The translations under genes and the position numbers were made by a program. The notes under the pieces are model-generated. The model did no database searches. It was not told the DNA's origin and saw only the letters and a program-made list of their open reading frames with translations. A stretch of DNA of 64,000 nt from RI-153 sp963721725 (GTDB taxonomy: Bacteria; Chloroflexota; Anaerolineae; Caldilineales; Caldilineaceae). The DNA lies in contig CAVRLX010000009.1 in assembly GCA_963721725.1 (NCBI GenBank), forward strand, positions 248,001-312,000, given 5' to 3'. Shown one piece after another: positions 44,976 through 55,009 of this stretch; position 1 is the stretch's first letter, and each line of letters starts with the position of its first letter.

Positions 44976-45051
44976 GGAGATAGTATAGCGGACGCATACG
45001 CTATGCCCCAATTTTGGCGCAGCGTATCTTTTCAAATAGCGGCATCCAGGG

Positions 45052-46452
45052 CTATGGCGTGGGCAGCGTGGCCGCACAACGGAAGCCCAGCCAGGGCGCA
45101 GATCGGGTGGCGTCAACCGTTTGGCGGGCGGCCACCAGCAGATCTTCCGGCGCGCTCAGGAATGACCCCCCTTTGACCACATAGTCGCGGGGAATCTCTA
45201 TGCTGACGTCGCTAGGCGTGGCGGTCCATTCGGCCACATTCCCGGCCATATCCGCCACCCCTGCCGGGCTATCTCCCGCCGGGCTAAAGGTCGCTACCGG
45301 CACAGGATCGCCTTCGGGATGCAGCGCGCTGTTGACTACATTGGCGTTAAAACTATCGCCCCAAGGGAAGATAAAGCGTTTGCGTAGGGTCAACGCCGAG
45401 CCAGCCGCCACTTCCCATTCTTCCAGCAGAGGCAGCCGTTTCCCTGCCCATGTGCAATAGATCTCGGCCTGTGTCCACGTCACGTTGATCATGGGATAGC
45501 CGCCCAACGCCGGGTTGAAAAAGTAGTCGGGGCGATTGATGCTGGCGCGCCGCTCCGGCCAGCTACAGATGCTGTCATCATAACAGCGCCGATACGCCTC
45601 GTTGGTCACTTCGGTGTGGTCAATGGCAAAGGCCTGAAGTTGCACAAGCCGGTCCGCATTGGGAAGGCTATCATCGCTGATCACATACACCCCTGCCGGG
45701 ATGCGCTGCATTGAAGTGTTCAGGACAAGATCACCGCGCCGATCTTGCCAAAAGAGGATCGCTGCCACAATCAACAACACCACCGCCAGCAACATGAGAA
45801 CACGGGGCAGATGGCGCGAAAGCCGCCCAGAGGCCCGGCGGGGCTTTGGACCAACGCTATATCCATGGGGATATTCGCTCACCGGCAGCCAGTTGGCGGG
45901 TGGGCGGCTTTGGGGCGGGGCAGACAGATAGATCAGGGCGGCTTCGGCCAATGTACGGCGAGGCTCCAGCGCGACTGTGGCTTCTTGTTGAAGCAAGCGC
46001 AGCAGAGGGGCCAGCCATTGCCCGCTGCCGGGATCTTGTTGGCCCACTTGGGCAAGCTGGGCCGGGTTAAGCGGATGGTGGGCGTGCAAGAGCATATCCG
46101 TCATCACCCCTGCCGTGCGTTCGGGGTCAGTCTGGTGTTGAAGGGCCGTGATCATGCCACGTCCATAAAAAAGGGCGGCCCGCAACAAGAGCGTACATTC
46201 GGCTTCGTCTAGCGGATGGTCGGCTTCAAGCACCAGCAACCCATCTCGCAGCAGCCCTTTGGCAGGCATAACGCCCTCCCGCCACCATGCTTCAAGCGCC
46301 CGCGCCAATCCTCGGCGCACTGCAGCCACACGTTCGCCTGTACCCAGGCCACGAAAGCGGTCGGCATAGACAGATCCGTCCGCTGCGGAAGGCGGCACAG
46401 GCTGAAACGATAGGCTAGGGCGAGAATCAGATCGACGAAGTGGCATGGGCAC
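45052..46452 (-). CDS. Membrane protein with C-terminal FGE-sulfatase (SUMF1) domain
   Basis: The N-terminal 210 residues form a soluble alpha-helical region with no family I recognise. One helix follows (about 215-237, LPRVLMLLAVVLLIVAAILFW in part), and then an extracytoplasmic formylglycine-generating-like domain with RIPAGVYVIS, HTEVTNEAYRRC, GYPMINVTWTQAEIYCTWAGKRLP (in part), MAGNVAEWTATP and VVKGGSFLSAPEDLL. The two cysteines of true FGE active sites are not clearly present at the usual places, so it may be a structural/ligand-binding member. It is divergent from the tyrS leader. Confidence 0.8.
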   Translation of the reverse strand: MPMPLRRSDSRPSLSFQPVPPSAADGSVYADRFRGLGTGERVAAVRRGLARALEAWWREGVMPAKGLLRDGLLVLEADHPLDEAECTLLLRAALFYGRGMITALQHQTDPERTAGVMTDMLLHAHHPLNPAQLAQVGQQDPGSGQWLAPLLRLLQQEATVALEPRRTLAEAALIYLSAPPQSRPPANWLPVSEYPHGYSVGPKPRRASGRLSRHLPRVLMLLAVVLLIVAAILFWQDRRGDLVLNTSMQRIPAGVYVISDDSLPNADRLVQLQAFAIDHTEVTNEAYRRCYDDSICSWPERRASINRPDYFFNPALGGYPMINVTWTQAEIYCTWAGKRLPLLEEWEVAAGSALTLRKRFIFPWGDSFNANVVNSALHPEGDPVPVATFSPAGDSPAGVADMAGNVAEWTATPSDVSIEIPRDYVVKGGSFLSAPEDLLVAARQTVDATRSAPWLGFRCAATLPTP

Positions 46453-46506
46453 ATTTTAACACAAGCCCGTGCGATCCAAGCCTGGCTATGACGGTCACTT
46501 TTTAAT

Positions 46507-46535
46507 TTGCCTTGCCAAAGTGGGCATGCTATCAT
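46507..46535 (+). promoter_or_regulatory. Promoter of the tyrS leader
   Basis: TTGCCT (46507-46512) and TATCAT (46530-46535) are 17 bases apart. A start seven bases after the -10 is the A of the leader ATG at 46542, so the leader mRNA would be leaderless. Confidence 0.6.
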
Positions 46536-46541
46536 GGCCTC

Positions 46542-46637
46542 ATGAAACAGTCCTGGCGTATGGCCTATCCTTATCGCTATTTCTATATCAAGGGTGCAAA
46601 GCACCCCTGGTTTGCTGACTGCGCCGCCTCTGTATAG
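46542..46637 (+). CDS. Tyr-rich leader peptide of tyrS
   Basis: This is a 31-codon frame, too short for usual gene finding. Residues 7-16 read MAYPYRYFYI, with Tyr at positions 9, 11, 13 and 15 (all TAT). The full peptide starts MKQSWR and ends CAASV. Four Tyr in seven residues just upstream of a Tyr-tRNA synthetase gene is the expected signature of a translation-sensing attenuator. No RBS is evident, consistent with a leaderless start. The frame ends 29 bases before the terminator hairpin. Confidence 0.75.
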   Translation: MKQSWRMAYPYRYFYIKGAKHPWFADCAASV

Positions 46638-46696
46638 TAACTGTTTTTGTCGGATGATCGGGTTGAAACGCGTGGCGCACAGTCACGCGTTTTTTG
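46616..46696 (+). promoter_or_regulatory. Antiterminator/terminator of the tyrS leader
   Basis: The terminator stem is AACGCGTG (46667-46674) with CACGCGTT (46684-46691), followed by T-rich sequence. TGACTGCGCC (46616-46625) can instead pair with GGCG-CA-CAGTCA (46674-46685), leaving a two-base bulge, and G626 and C627 extend the pairing to 672. The two folds exclude each other. The first strand lies in leader codons 25-28, downstream of the Tyr codons. A ribosome stalled on Tyr would therefore leave it free (antitermination), and a ribosome reaching the stop would cover it (termination). Confidence 0.7.
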
Positions 46697-46737
46697 TTGT
46701 CTATAAATAAGCACGATTGACAAACGGAGGGTGAAAG

Positions 46738-47970
46738 ATGAGTACGTTCCCACCTGTAGCAGAGCAGATGCAGATTTTAATGCGTGGGGTCGATTTTGGC
46801 GATGTCCAGACCCGCGAAAATATGGAAAAAGAGTTGCGTGCCCGCCTGGAGCGCGCCAGCACCACTGGCAAGCCTCTGCGCGTCTACTGTGGCTTTGACC
46901 CGACTGGATCGGAACTACACCTGGGCCATACGGTTCCGCTACGCAAATTGCGCCAGTTTCAAGAACTCGGCCATGAAGTCATCTTTCTCATCGGCAGTTT
47001 TACCGGCACCATTGGCGATCCCAGCGATAAGGAAGCGGCGCGCCAGCAGCAAACGTTGGTGGCCGCGTTGGAAAAAGCCCGCACCTTTACTGAGCAGGCA
47101 TGGCGCATTTTGGACCGCCAAACGACGCTAATTGAATACAATCACAAGTGGCTTGGGGAGCTAAACTTTGGCGATGTCATCGATCTTGCCAGCAACTTTA
47201 CTGTGCAACAGTTCCTCGTGCGCGAGAACTTTAGCAATCGCTATGGCAAAGGCGATCCCATCTGGCTGCACGAGTTTTTCTATGCGCTGATGCAAGGCTA
47301 CGATGCCGTGGCGCTGAACACCGATGTACAGGTGGGTGGCACCGACCAACTCTTTAACCTAATGGCTGGGCGCAAGTTAATGGACGCCAGGGGCATGGAG
47401 GCGCAGACCATTCTCACCTTCCCGATTTTGGTGGGGACCGACGGCGAACTGCGCATGAGCAAATCCACGGGAAATCTTATTGGGATCAACGAACTGCCTG
47501 GCGTCATCTTTACCAAAGTTATCAACCTGCCTGATCAGACCTTTCGTAACTATGCTGAATTGGTCACGCGTTGGAGCCAAGACGAGATCGACGCGATGCT
47601 GGCTGCCCTTGCCACGGGCACGCTCTCGCCCCAGGATGCCAAACAAAAGCTGGCCTGGGAGATTGTAAGCATTTTCCACGGCGACGAGGCCGCAAATCAG
47701 GCGGCCCAGGATGCACAGCGTATGCACGCCGGAGAAATTCCCAGCGATGCGCCCCAATTTATCCTGCGCCAAGACATGAATATATTGGATCTGTTGGCCG
47801 AAGCGGACTTAGTGGGCAGTAAAAGCGAAGCGAGGCGTTTGATTCAGCAAGGCGGTGTGCGTATCAACGGCGAGGTTGTGACCGATGCCGGGGCTACCGT
47901 TACGATTCCCAGCGATTTTCATGGGATTCAGGTGGGCAAACGGCGTTTTCTGCGTGTGGTTCCAGCGTAG
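46738..47970 (+). CDS. tyrS: Tyrosyl-tRNA synthetase
   Basis: The 410-residue class I synthetase has HIGH-type HLGHTVPL, KMSKS-type LRMSKSTGN, and CGFDPTGSELH and GGTDQLFNLMAGR in the tyrosine-binding fold. A C-terminal S4 RNA-binding domain (about 345-410, ADLVGSKSEARRLIQQGGVRING in part) follows. It charges tRNA-Tyr. The gene is preceded by a leader with Tyr codons and a terminator at 46542-46696, so it is probably regulated by Tyr-tRNA supply. Confidence 0.97.
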   Translation: MSTFPPVAEQMQILMRGVDFGDVQTRENMEKELRARLERASTTGKPLRVYCGFDPTGSELHLGHTVPLRKLRQFQELGHEVIFLIGSFTGTIGDPSDKEAARQQQTLVAALEKARTFTEQAWRILDRQTTLIEYNHKWLGELNFGDVIDLASNFTVQQFLVRENFSNRYGKGDPIWLHEFFYALMQGYDAVALNTDVQVGGTDQLFNLMAGRKLMDARGMEAQTILTFPILVGTDGELRMSKSTGNLIGINELPGVIFTKVINLPDQTFRNYAELVTRWSQDEIDAMLAALATGTLSPQDAKQKLAWEIVSIFHGDEAANQAAQDAQRMHAGEIPSDAPQFILRQDMNILDLLAEADLVGSKSEARRLIQQGGVRINGEVVTDAGATVTIPSDFHGIQVGKRRFLRVVPA

Positions 47971-47972
47971 CA

Positions 47973-48075
47973 AGGTGGCCGTCTGTCAGCGCCACCAATA
48001 GAGAAAGGAGTTGGCTATCACGCTTCCCCCGATAGTGGCTTCCAACCACAACGTGATAACTCAACTCCTTGCCAG
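47973..48075. other. Structured intergenic element downstream of tyrS
   Basis: GGTGGC/GCCACC (47974-47979 with 47991-47996) forms one hairpin. A larger one pairs AAGGAGTTG (48005-48013) and TATCACG (48016-48022) with CGTGATA (48052-48058) and CAACTCCTT (48062-48070). An inner GTGG/CCAC stem and an alternative CTATC/GATAG pairing are also possible. The remaining gap to 48275 shows nothing. It may be a terminator region, small RNA or repeat. Confidence 0.55.
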
Positions 48076-48275
48076 CAGTGTAACATAGATTTTTGGGCTT
48101 GTAAAGGGGATTTTGGAAACAAATCTTGGCAATTTTGGCGAAATAAAGCACAAGAGCTTACGATTTATCTCAAATAATGGGGGCGGTCGCGACCATTTCG
48201 CCTGACGCTTGTTTTAATCCGTAGAGGCTTCAACTTGGGGCTGCTACGCACACACCATGAAAAGAGGAGAGCATT

Positions 48276-49048
<773 letters not shown>

Positions 49049-49061
<13 letters not shown>

Positions 49062-49087
49062 CATGACTGATTAGCATGACTGATTAG
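49049..49087. repeat. 13-bp triplication at the fabI stop
   Basis: CATGACTGATTAG is repeated three times in tandem. The first copy contains the last codons and stop of fabI (TAG at 49059-49061). The others carry extra MTD-stop frames. Confidence 0.9.
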
Positions 49088-49110
49088 ATCGGCTTAGAGC
49101 GGCGGTGGGC

Positions 49111-49156
49111 GATATAAAAAGAGGTCAGCCACATTGTGGCTGACCTCTTTTTATAT
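49111..49156. terminator. Bidirectional terminator between fabI and tRNA-Asp
   Basis: AAAAAGAGGTCAGCCACA pairs with TGTGGCTGACCTCTTTTT with a very short loop, flanked by A and T runs. It can end both the plus-strand fabI transcript and the minus-strand tRNA transcript. Confidence 0.9.
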
Positions 49157-49167
49157 CATTTCTGGTG

Positions 49168-49240
49168 CGGGAGCGACGGGATTTGAACCCGCGACCTCCG
49201 GCTTGACAGGCCGATATGCTAACCGCTGCACCACGCCCCC
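49168..49240 (-). tRNA. tRNA-Asp(GTC), copy 1
   Basis: Reverse complement begins GGGGGCGTGGTGCAGCGGTT, anticodon loop CTGTCAA with GTC, T arm GGGTTCAAATCC. Length 73 without encoded CCA in standard position. Confidence 0.93.
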
Positions 49241-49292
49241 AGAATCTTGTGCTGTTGTGGGTGTTGGCCCTCTGGGCTTTCGCCCAGTGAGG

Positions 49293-49365
49293 CGGGAGCG
49301 ACGGGATTTGAACCCGCGACCTCCGGCTTGACAGGCCGATATGCTAACCGCTGCACCACGCCCCC
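49293..49365 (-). tRNA. tRNA-Asp(GTC), copy 2
   Basis: It appears identical to copy 1 over all 73 bases and is separated from it by 52 bases that contain a CTGGGC/GCCCAG hairpin. It is transcribed first, being upstream on the minus strand. Confidence 0.93.
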
Positions 49366-49459
49366 ACACACAAGACTGGATGATACTTACCCGGTGAAGC
49401 ATAGCAGCGAGCCTGAAAAATGTCAAATGAGGCCCCGCTTAAATCAAATGCACTTTCGG

Positions 49460-50302
49460 TTATGCGTAGATATCCAAGCCTGGATTGCGCTGCGCGTAGT
49501 CTATAATCTGGCTGCCTGGAGGCACGAATTCCTGCAAGGATTGAAGCCAGTCTCGGCTCCGGGAGAGTTGTCCGCTCTCTTCGCTGCGATCCGTGGACGG
49601 CGACGTATTTTGGGATTCGGTTTTGGCCGATTCTCTCTTCTTTGCGCCAGGTGTCATCTCTTCAGGCGTTTCTGTGCGTTCCGCTGCTAGTTGTTGGAGC
49701 GCTTCCCGCGCCATGCGGCTTGCTAGCATGGCAACTTGGCGATCTGTCGCCGAAGGGTTTGAAGGGGCCAGGGCCGCGACTTGTAATTGCTGCGCTTTTT
49801 GGACCGTGGCCTCTGGATCGCCAGAGACGGGTGATAGATCGATCTGGACTTCGCCGCCAATCGCATAGCGCTGACCATCTGGGCCAACTTGATAAGTGTA
49901 GCTGGGGCTGCCCAAAACATGCGAACCCGCCGCCGCTACATGGGCCTGTTCGTGGCGGCGCACTTCGGCATCACGTTTACTCAACTTGTCGATGACACTT
50001 TTCTCGTCGTGGCTCAACTCCCCAGAGAGATTGATCTCGACCACGCCATTGCCGCCCACTGCCGATCCCGTGGTGCCAAGATTGACCGGACTACACAGGC
50101 TGCACCGGCAGGTGACAATGTGCGGTCCTGAATAAGAGGCTGGTGATTCTAATGTCACAGACCCGGCGCTATGCACTGGCGATTGAAGGGCGACTGGCTT
50201 GGCAGGGGTGTGTAATTCTGCCGAAGAGCGCACCATCGAGGCGGCCCACAACTGCAAACTTTTGCGTGTACTGTTCTGATTTGCAGAAATGGCTTCTATC
50301 AT
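49460..50302 (-). CDS. SprA-related putative metallopeptidase
   Basis: The 280-residue protein contains DAEVRRHEQAHVAAAGSH, a zincin HExxH (His117-His121). Downstream it has YQVGPDGQRYAIGGEVQIDLSPV and a helical AQQLQVAALAPSNPSATDRQVA (both in part). This is the putative metalloprotease CJM1_0395/SprA-related family. The N-terminal 85 residues are low-complexity and the C-terminus is Lys/Ser-rich. There is no signal peptide. Function in bacteria is not established. Confidence 0.85.
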   Translation of the reverse strand: MIEAISANQNSTRKSLQLWAASMVRSSAELHTPAKPVALQSPVHSAGSVTLESPASYSGPHIVTCRCSLCSPVNLGTTGSAVGGNGVVEINLSGELSHDEKSVIDKLSKRDAEVRRHEQAHVAAAGSHVLGSPSYTYQVGPDGQRYAIGGEVQIDLSPVSGDPEATVQKAQQLQVAALAPSNPSATDRQVAMLASRMAREALQQLAAERTETPEEMTPGAKKRESAKTESQNTSPSTDRSEESGQLSRSRDWLQSLQEFVPPGSQIIDYAQRNPGLDIYA

Positions 50303-50614
50303 CAGACTACCTCTGGATTGCGTTAGGGGGCAGTCTGGCGAGTAATTCTCTCACATGGGCTGCCCTGTATCGTCAACTTCTATCTGCGGCCTGGGGAAAA
50401 GTAATAGCCTAGACCTTCGTTGATCTATTTATCGGCAATCATGCGTAGCTTGTTCACTCAAAAGCATACAAAGGGGTAGTACTTTTGTCTTAGCCAGGAG
50501 TGGTAGCACTTGAAACATAAAGATAGGTTGTGGGATTCAGCCAAGAGGGTGTTGAAGATGACTGTGACTTCACCAAATCGGCAAAGTGACAGTCATCTAG
50601 ACCCATGGGTAGGG
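50303..50614. other. Intergenic region with one imperfect hairpin
   Basis: GATGACTGTGACTT (50557-50570) pairs with AAGTGACAGTCATC (50584-50597) with one mismatch, 18 bases past the DUF697 gene end. No T-run follows, so termination is uncertain. No gene is seen. Confidence 0.5.
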
Positions 50615-51685
50615 TTACAATTCGGCGTCTGGCGTTTCTGGAGTGGGTGGTTGAGTGCGGTCTTGACTTAACAGGCGAGCGGGAGACGATGGTCGCCCTG
50701 GCAAGCGGTCGCGGATGGATCGGGTGAGCTGGCTGGCAACCTGTCGCCCACGCACCAAGGCATTGCTATAGAGTTTTTGAAGCGAATCTTTGTTGAGCTG
50801 TTGGCCCTCCACCGCCCAAAGCACCACGGCCTGACCGATGGCGCGTGTCCCAGCATAGGAGACAGCCACTTTGGGCGCAATTCCCCACACAGGCACCAGC
50901 CCCACTAGTTCACGCGCGAGCTGGCGAAAGAGGAAGCCGCCGCCCAACACCCCCAGAATTTCGCCGATGAGGTGTTGCGGCGACCCTTCTTTGCCCGCGA
51001 TTAGGGCAATTTTGTAGGCCATAATGAGTTGGTTTTTGGTCAATACAATCAGATCACTGACATTGAGGGGAATATCCAGCACAGGGATAATCTCGGCCAG
51101 TCCCGTGGTGAAGGCATAGGTGGCGTTGGCATTGGCCGTTTCTGTGATCAACTGCTCAAACGCCGCCCGACGTAGCGGCGGCAACCGGCGCGGCAATGCC
51201 AATTCTAACTTGGGCGAAACCCGACCCAGGATGGCTTTGCTGATCTCTCGACTCACAGTCTCGGCCTCAAACGCAGTCACAGCAACCCGCGCGGTCTCGC
51301 CACGACGGGCAATCTCCGCCCCTGGTTGCGCGCCCGCTTCGCCATAAATTACCACCACTGTGGGAATCTGGCGGGCTGCCAGATTTCGATAGACCCCCTG
51401 TTGCGCCTCGCTCAGATCCACCGTGCTGGAGAGTACCAGGGCTATGTCAACCTGGGTTCGTTCCAGCGCTGGCTCGATTGGAGCCACCACAGTGGTAATC
51501 CAGGGATGAATGAAGCCAGCTTCGGCATCACTGAGCGCGCTTGCCAGTTGATTGGCAGCCGCCAGATCGTCGGCCACCACAAGCAGATGGAAGGTGTACA
51601 GACTATCTTCCTGAATTTCGTTCACATCCACCTGGCTGATAATCCGCCAGAGGGTGTCCAGCCTGAATTTGTCCAATACACTCAT
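50615..51685 (-). CDS. DUF697-containing protein
   Basis: The start is taken at MSVLDKFRLDTLWRII (51685). The N-terminal 150 residues form an alpha/beta fold like a degenerate GTPase (VVADDLAAANQLASALSD, and IALVLSSTVDLSEAQQGVY) without a Walker A motif. The C-terminal part has DUF697 (LTKNQLIMAYKIALIAGKEG and VPVWGIAPKVAVSYAGTRAIG) with amphipathic or membrane helices. DUF697 proteins are usually joined to Era/Obg-like GTPases; here the GTP site appears lost. Membrane association is likely. Confidence 0.78.
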   Translation of the reverse strand: MSVLDKFRLDTLWRIISQVDVNEIQEDSLYTFHLLVVADDLAAANQLASALSDAEAGFIHPWITTVVAPIEPALERTQVDIALVLSSTVDLSEAQQGVYRNLAARQIPTVVVIYGEAGAQPGAEIARRGETARVAVTAFEAETVSREISKAILGRVSPKLELALPRRLPPLRRAAFEQLITETANANATYAFTTGLAEIIPVLDIPLNVSDLIVLTKNQLIMAYKIALIAGKEGSPQHLIGEILGVLGGGFLFRQLARELVGLVPVWGIAPKVAVSYAGTRAIGQAVVLWAVEGQQLNKDSLQKLYSNALVRGRQVASQLTRSIRDRLPGRPSSPARLLSQDRTQPPTPETPDAEL

Positions 51686-51729
51686 GGGTTGCTCCCTCTC
51701 TACAAGGCAGGAATGCACGCCTGCTCGGC

Positions 51730-52827
51730 TTATCCGTATGTATGTACCTTTGACACATCGGCGGCGGGCGCAGCATCCAGCACGGCGGCAACCGTATGCA
51801 CGGTGTGTTCAATGTCGTCGGCGCTGACATGATAGTTAGTCACCGCGCGCAACTGTTTGCCGCCAATCGGGTTGAGCAGCACGCCGCGCTCTTTCAATCC
51901 TGCCGAAAGCTGCGCCGGGGTAAGGGTGGGATGATCCAGTTCAAAGATCACAATATCAGTTTCAATCGTGGTTGGGTCCACAGAAATGCCAGGTAACTTG
52001 TTCAACCCTTCGGCCAATTCACGGGCGTTGACATGATCATCGGACAGCCGCTCAATCATCTCCGTCAGCGCCACGACACCCGCCGCCGCCACAATCCCCG
52101 CCTGCCGCATACTGCCGCCCACCACCTTGCGGTTGCGCCGTGCCGTGCGGATGAATTCTCGGCTGCCCACCACAATCGAGCCAACCGGCGCGCCCAGCCC
52201 TTTGCTCAGGCAGACGCTGACACTGTCGGCGGCCTGGACCAACCGCGCTGGCGCAACGTTGAGAGCCACGGCGGCGTTCCACAGCCGCGCCCCGTCCACA
52301 TGAAAGGCCATCCCGTGGCGATGGGCCAAATCGCCCGCCGCGTCCATATAGGCCACAGGCAGGGCGCGCCCGCCACAGCGGTTGTGTGTGTTTTCCACGG
52401 CCAGCAATTTTGTCACCGGGAAATGCTCATTTTCCGAACGGATGGCCTCTTCCACGGCATCCAACTCGAGTGTGCCGTCGGGTTGATTACGCACGGTGCG
52501 CGGATGGACCCCGCCCAACGCTGCCGATCCGCCCTGTTCATACAAGAAGATATGCGCCTGATCGCCCAGGATCATCTCCTCGCCGCGGCCACAATGGCTC
52601 AGCACCGAGATCAAATTGCCCATGGTGCCGCTGCTGACAAAGACCGCGGCTTCTTTGCCCAGGATTTCCGCGGCCATGGCCTCTAGCCGGTTGACTGTGG
52701 GATCTTCGCCATAGACATCATCGCCGACCTCGGCGTCAGCCATGGCGCGGCGCATGGTCGGCGTGGGCTTGGTTACAGTGTCGGATCGCAGGTCGATGAC
52801 ACGATTATGGGGTGTAGCGTTGTTCAC
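51730..52827 (-). CDS. ltaE: Low-specificity threonine aldolase
   Basis: The 365-residue PLP enzyme has IDLRSDTVTKPTPTMRRAMADAEVGDDVYGEDPTVNRLE (given in part), VDGARLWNAAV and SVCLSKGLGAPVGS, whose Lys binds PLP. It splits threonine or allo-threonine to glycine and acetaldehyde. The AspxAsp and His contacts in the first 100 residues are intact. It lies 45 bases from the DUF697 gene on the same strand and follows the protein kinase gene by 46. Confidence 0.93.
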   Translation of the reverse strand: MNNATPHNRVIDLRSDTVTKPTPTMRRAMADAEVGDDVYGEDPTVNRLEAMAAEILGKEAAVFVSSGTMGNLISVLSHCGRGEEMILGDQAHIFLYEQGGSAALGGVHPRTVRNQPDGTLELDAVEEAIRSENEHFPVTKLLAVENTHNRCGGRALPVAYMDAAGDLAHRHGMAFHVDGARLWNAAVALNVAPARLVQAADSVSVCLSKGLGAPVGSIVVGSREFIRTARRNRKVVGGSMRQAGIVAAAGVVALTEMIERLSDDHVNARELAEGLNKLPGISVDPTTIETDIVIFELDHPTLTPAQLSAGLKERGVLLNPIGGKQLRAVTNYHVSADDIEHTVHTVAAVLDAAPAADVSKVHTYG

Positions 52828-52872
52828 GGCAGAGTCTCCCTAGCAAGTGGTGAATAAACGGCTCGATGTGCC

Positions 52873-55009
52873 TTAAAAGTTCATATCAGCAAGGGGATAG
52901 GCATAGGTCTCCCCGGTGTCATTGCGATAGATCAGCGTGCCACCGTCAAAACTTTGGACAATGCCGTCGCTGCGCCCAGCTTCGGCGGTGGCCCATCCCA
53001 GCGCATCGCGTACGGCGGGCGTTTCGGACCAGAGTTTGCCAATGCCGCGCTGGGGCTGGAGAAGTCCGGCAGCCGGTGGGCGTTCGTCTTGGGGTGTTTC
53101 GGGCATGCCCTCTTGCCACGTGTTGGCGAAGCGATCCCACTTGCCAGTATTGGCATTGCGTACATAGATCCATTGGGCATCGCTCAGTTGCCAAACTGCA
53201 AAGCCATTTTGGAAAGGTTGGATCTCAAACATCGAGGCTGCCGGTGGCGACGACGGACAGCCCATCTGGGCTGCAATCAACGGATTGCGGTTCAAAAATT
53301 CGGCCATAGTCGGCTCGCTGCCAATCGGGCAATTTTGTAACACGGGCGTGGGGCTGGCGTCGGGGGTGGGGACTGCCGACGGCAGCGCGATGATCTCCGG
53401 TGTTTCCGTGGGCGTGGCGGTCGGCATGGGCGTGGCCGATGGCTTGGGCGCGGATGTGGGCGTAGCTGACGGCAAAGGGGAGGGGATCAGCGTGGCCGTT
53501 TCCGTGGGCATGGCGGTCGGCGGCTCCGGCGTTGGGGTGGCCGTGGGCCGCGGTGGATTTTGAACCGCGCCATTGTTGCCCGCTGTTGTGGCCGAGGCGA
53601 CCGATGTCGCAGTGGCGGCGGGCAGTGTCGTCGGGGAAGCGGTGGGCGTGAATGTAGGCGAGAGATCGACAACTGCCACGGCGGTTGACCCCTGGGCGGC
53701 CGCAGTCTGGGTGGCTTCGGTTTCCAGCGTAATGGGTGTTTGCGGCGGAGCCACACCGCGCAGCCTGGGCAGGAGCCGCATAAACGCCCCGATAATCACA
53801 ATCAACAACAACATGGCAATCAAACCGGCTGCCCCAAAAAGCAGCCGATTGGGGCGGGTGGGGGCGATTGGTTCGGGCAGCGGGGGGGCGCTGGGTGCAA
53901 CCACGGCAGCGGGTTGGGCTGTGATGGTGCGTGTGTTGCCGGGAACCAAGACGGTCTCTGTGCGCGGCATGGGCGGCATGGGCAGCGATGCCAATGTCAT
54001 GGTCGCTGTTACATCGCCGGCCTGATCTCCGCTTGCGGCCAACAAAGGCGTGCGCCCGGCAGCCAGCGCCAGCGCGTTCGCCATCTCCGCAGCCTGAGCA
54101 TAGCGATGATCCGGCTCTTTGGCGAGGCAGCGGCGCAGAATCTCCACGACGAGCGCGGGGAGCGTCGCCAGCACATCGTCGGGAACGGTGAGCGGATCGT
54201 TGACGTGGGCATACAAAATTTGGGTGGTGGAACCCGTGAAGGGTGCACGCCCAACCAGACAGCGATAGAGCACCGCCCCCAGTGAATAGATGTCCGAGCG
54301 CCCGTTGATCTGGCGGCTGCCCGCGCACTGTTCCGGCGACATGTAGGCGGGCGTGCCGATGGTGCGGCCCGTGTGGGTCAGATCTGGCGTATCCAACGCG
54401 CGCGCAATGCCAAAATCCGAAAGCAGCGGCACCACGGGATATTCGACGGCCTCTAATTGAACGCTGTTGGCCGCACCCGGCTGCGATGAGCGCAATAAAA
54501 TGTTGCTGGGTTTCACATCGCGGTGGACAATCCCAGCGGCGTGGGCATAGGCCAGGGCGCGGGCGATCGGCTCCAAAAGGTTGCACGTTTCCGCCGGGGT
54601 CAGCCGCCCGCGCCGGTCGAGGAGATCGCTCAGAGCTTTCGCCCTCAATAAGGTCCATGGCAATGTAGGCCACGCCATCCGCCGGGGAATCGCCCACTTG
54701 CAGCGTCTCCACAATGTGGGGATGGCGCAGCGCGCCGGCGGTGTGGGCTTCTTGGCGGAAGCGTGTGCGCGTGATTTCGTCGGCTCCGGGCAGAAGCACT
54801 TTCAGTGCCACCGAGCGTCCGCGCACTTGATCATAAGCCTGATAGACCGTGGCTGCGCCGCCGCTGCCCAGTTTACGCCCCACCATGTAGCGGCCCACTC
54901 GCTGTCCCGTCAGTTCGGTGGAACCGGGGCGCGTTGGATGACGTCCACTGGCGGAGGCAGGATCGGGTTGTTGAGATGGGGGTTGAGATGGATCTGTGGG
55001 CATAGTCAT
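52873..55009 (-). CDS. Serine/threonine protein kinase, membrane-anchored (frameshifted)
   Basis: A PknB-type kinase with GRYMVGRKLGSGGAATVYQAYD, Lys in SVALKVLLPG, HRDVKPSNILL, DFGIARAL and GTPAYMSPEQ. One membrane helix (LFGAAGLIAMLLLIVIIGAF) follows. Outside is a long Thr/Pro linker (TPTPEPPTAMPTETAT-like) and a C-terminal globular part (NPLIAAQMGCPSSP, FAVWQLSDAQWIYVRNANTG). The frame breaks near 54636, one extra A in GCGAAAGC. It is divergent from an FHA-winged-helix regulator, a likely signalling partner. Confidence 0.9.

Noticed and set aside
46640..46700. T-box riboswitch in the tyrS leader, because of GGGTTGAAACGCGT near the terminator
   Set aside because: The canonical AGGGTGGNACCGCG is not matched and its TGGN bulge is absent. 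The Tyr-rich frame explains the leader better.
47900..48151. An 83-codon minus-strand frame over the structured element
   Set aside because: It overlaps the end of tyrS and the hairpin; no RBS or similarity is seen.
49168..49365. The two near-identical 73-base units as a mobile or tandem repeat
   Set aside because: They are complete cloverleaf tRNA-Asp genes.
53285..54025. Long GVGVAVGM-type frames on the plus strand
   Set aside because: They are the antisense of the Thr/Pro linker of the protein kinase.
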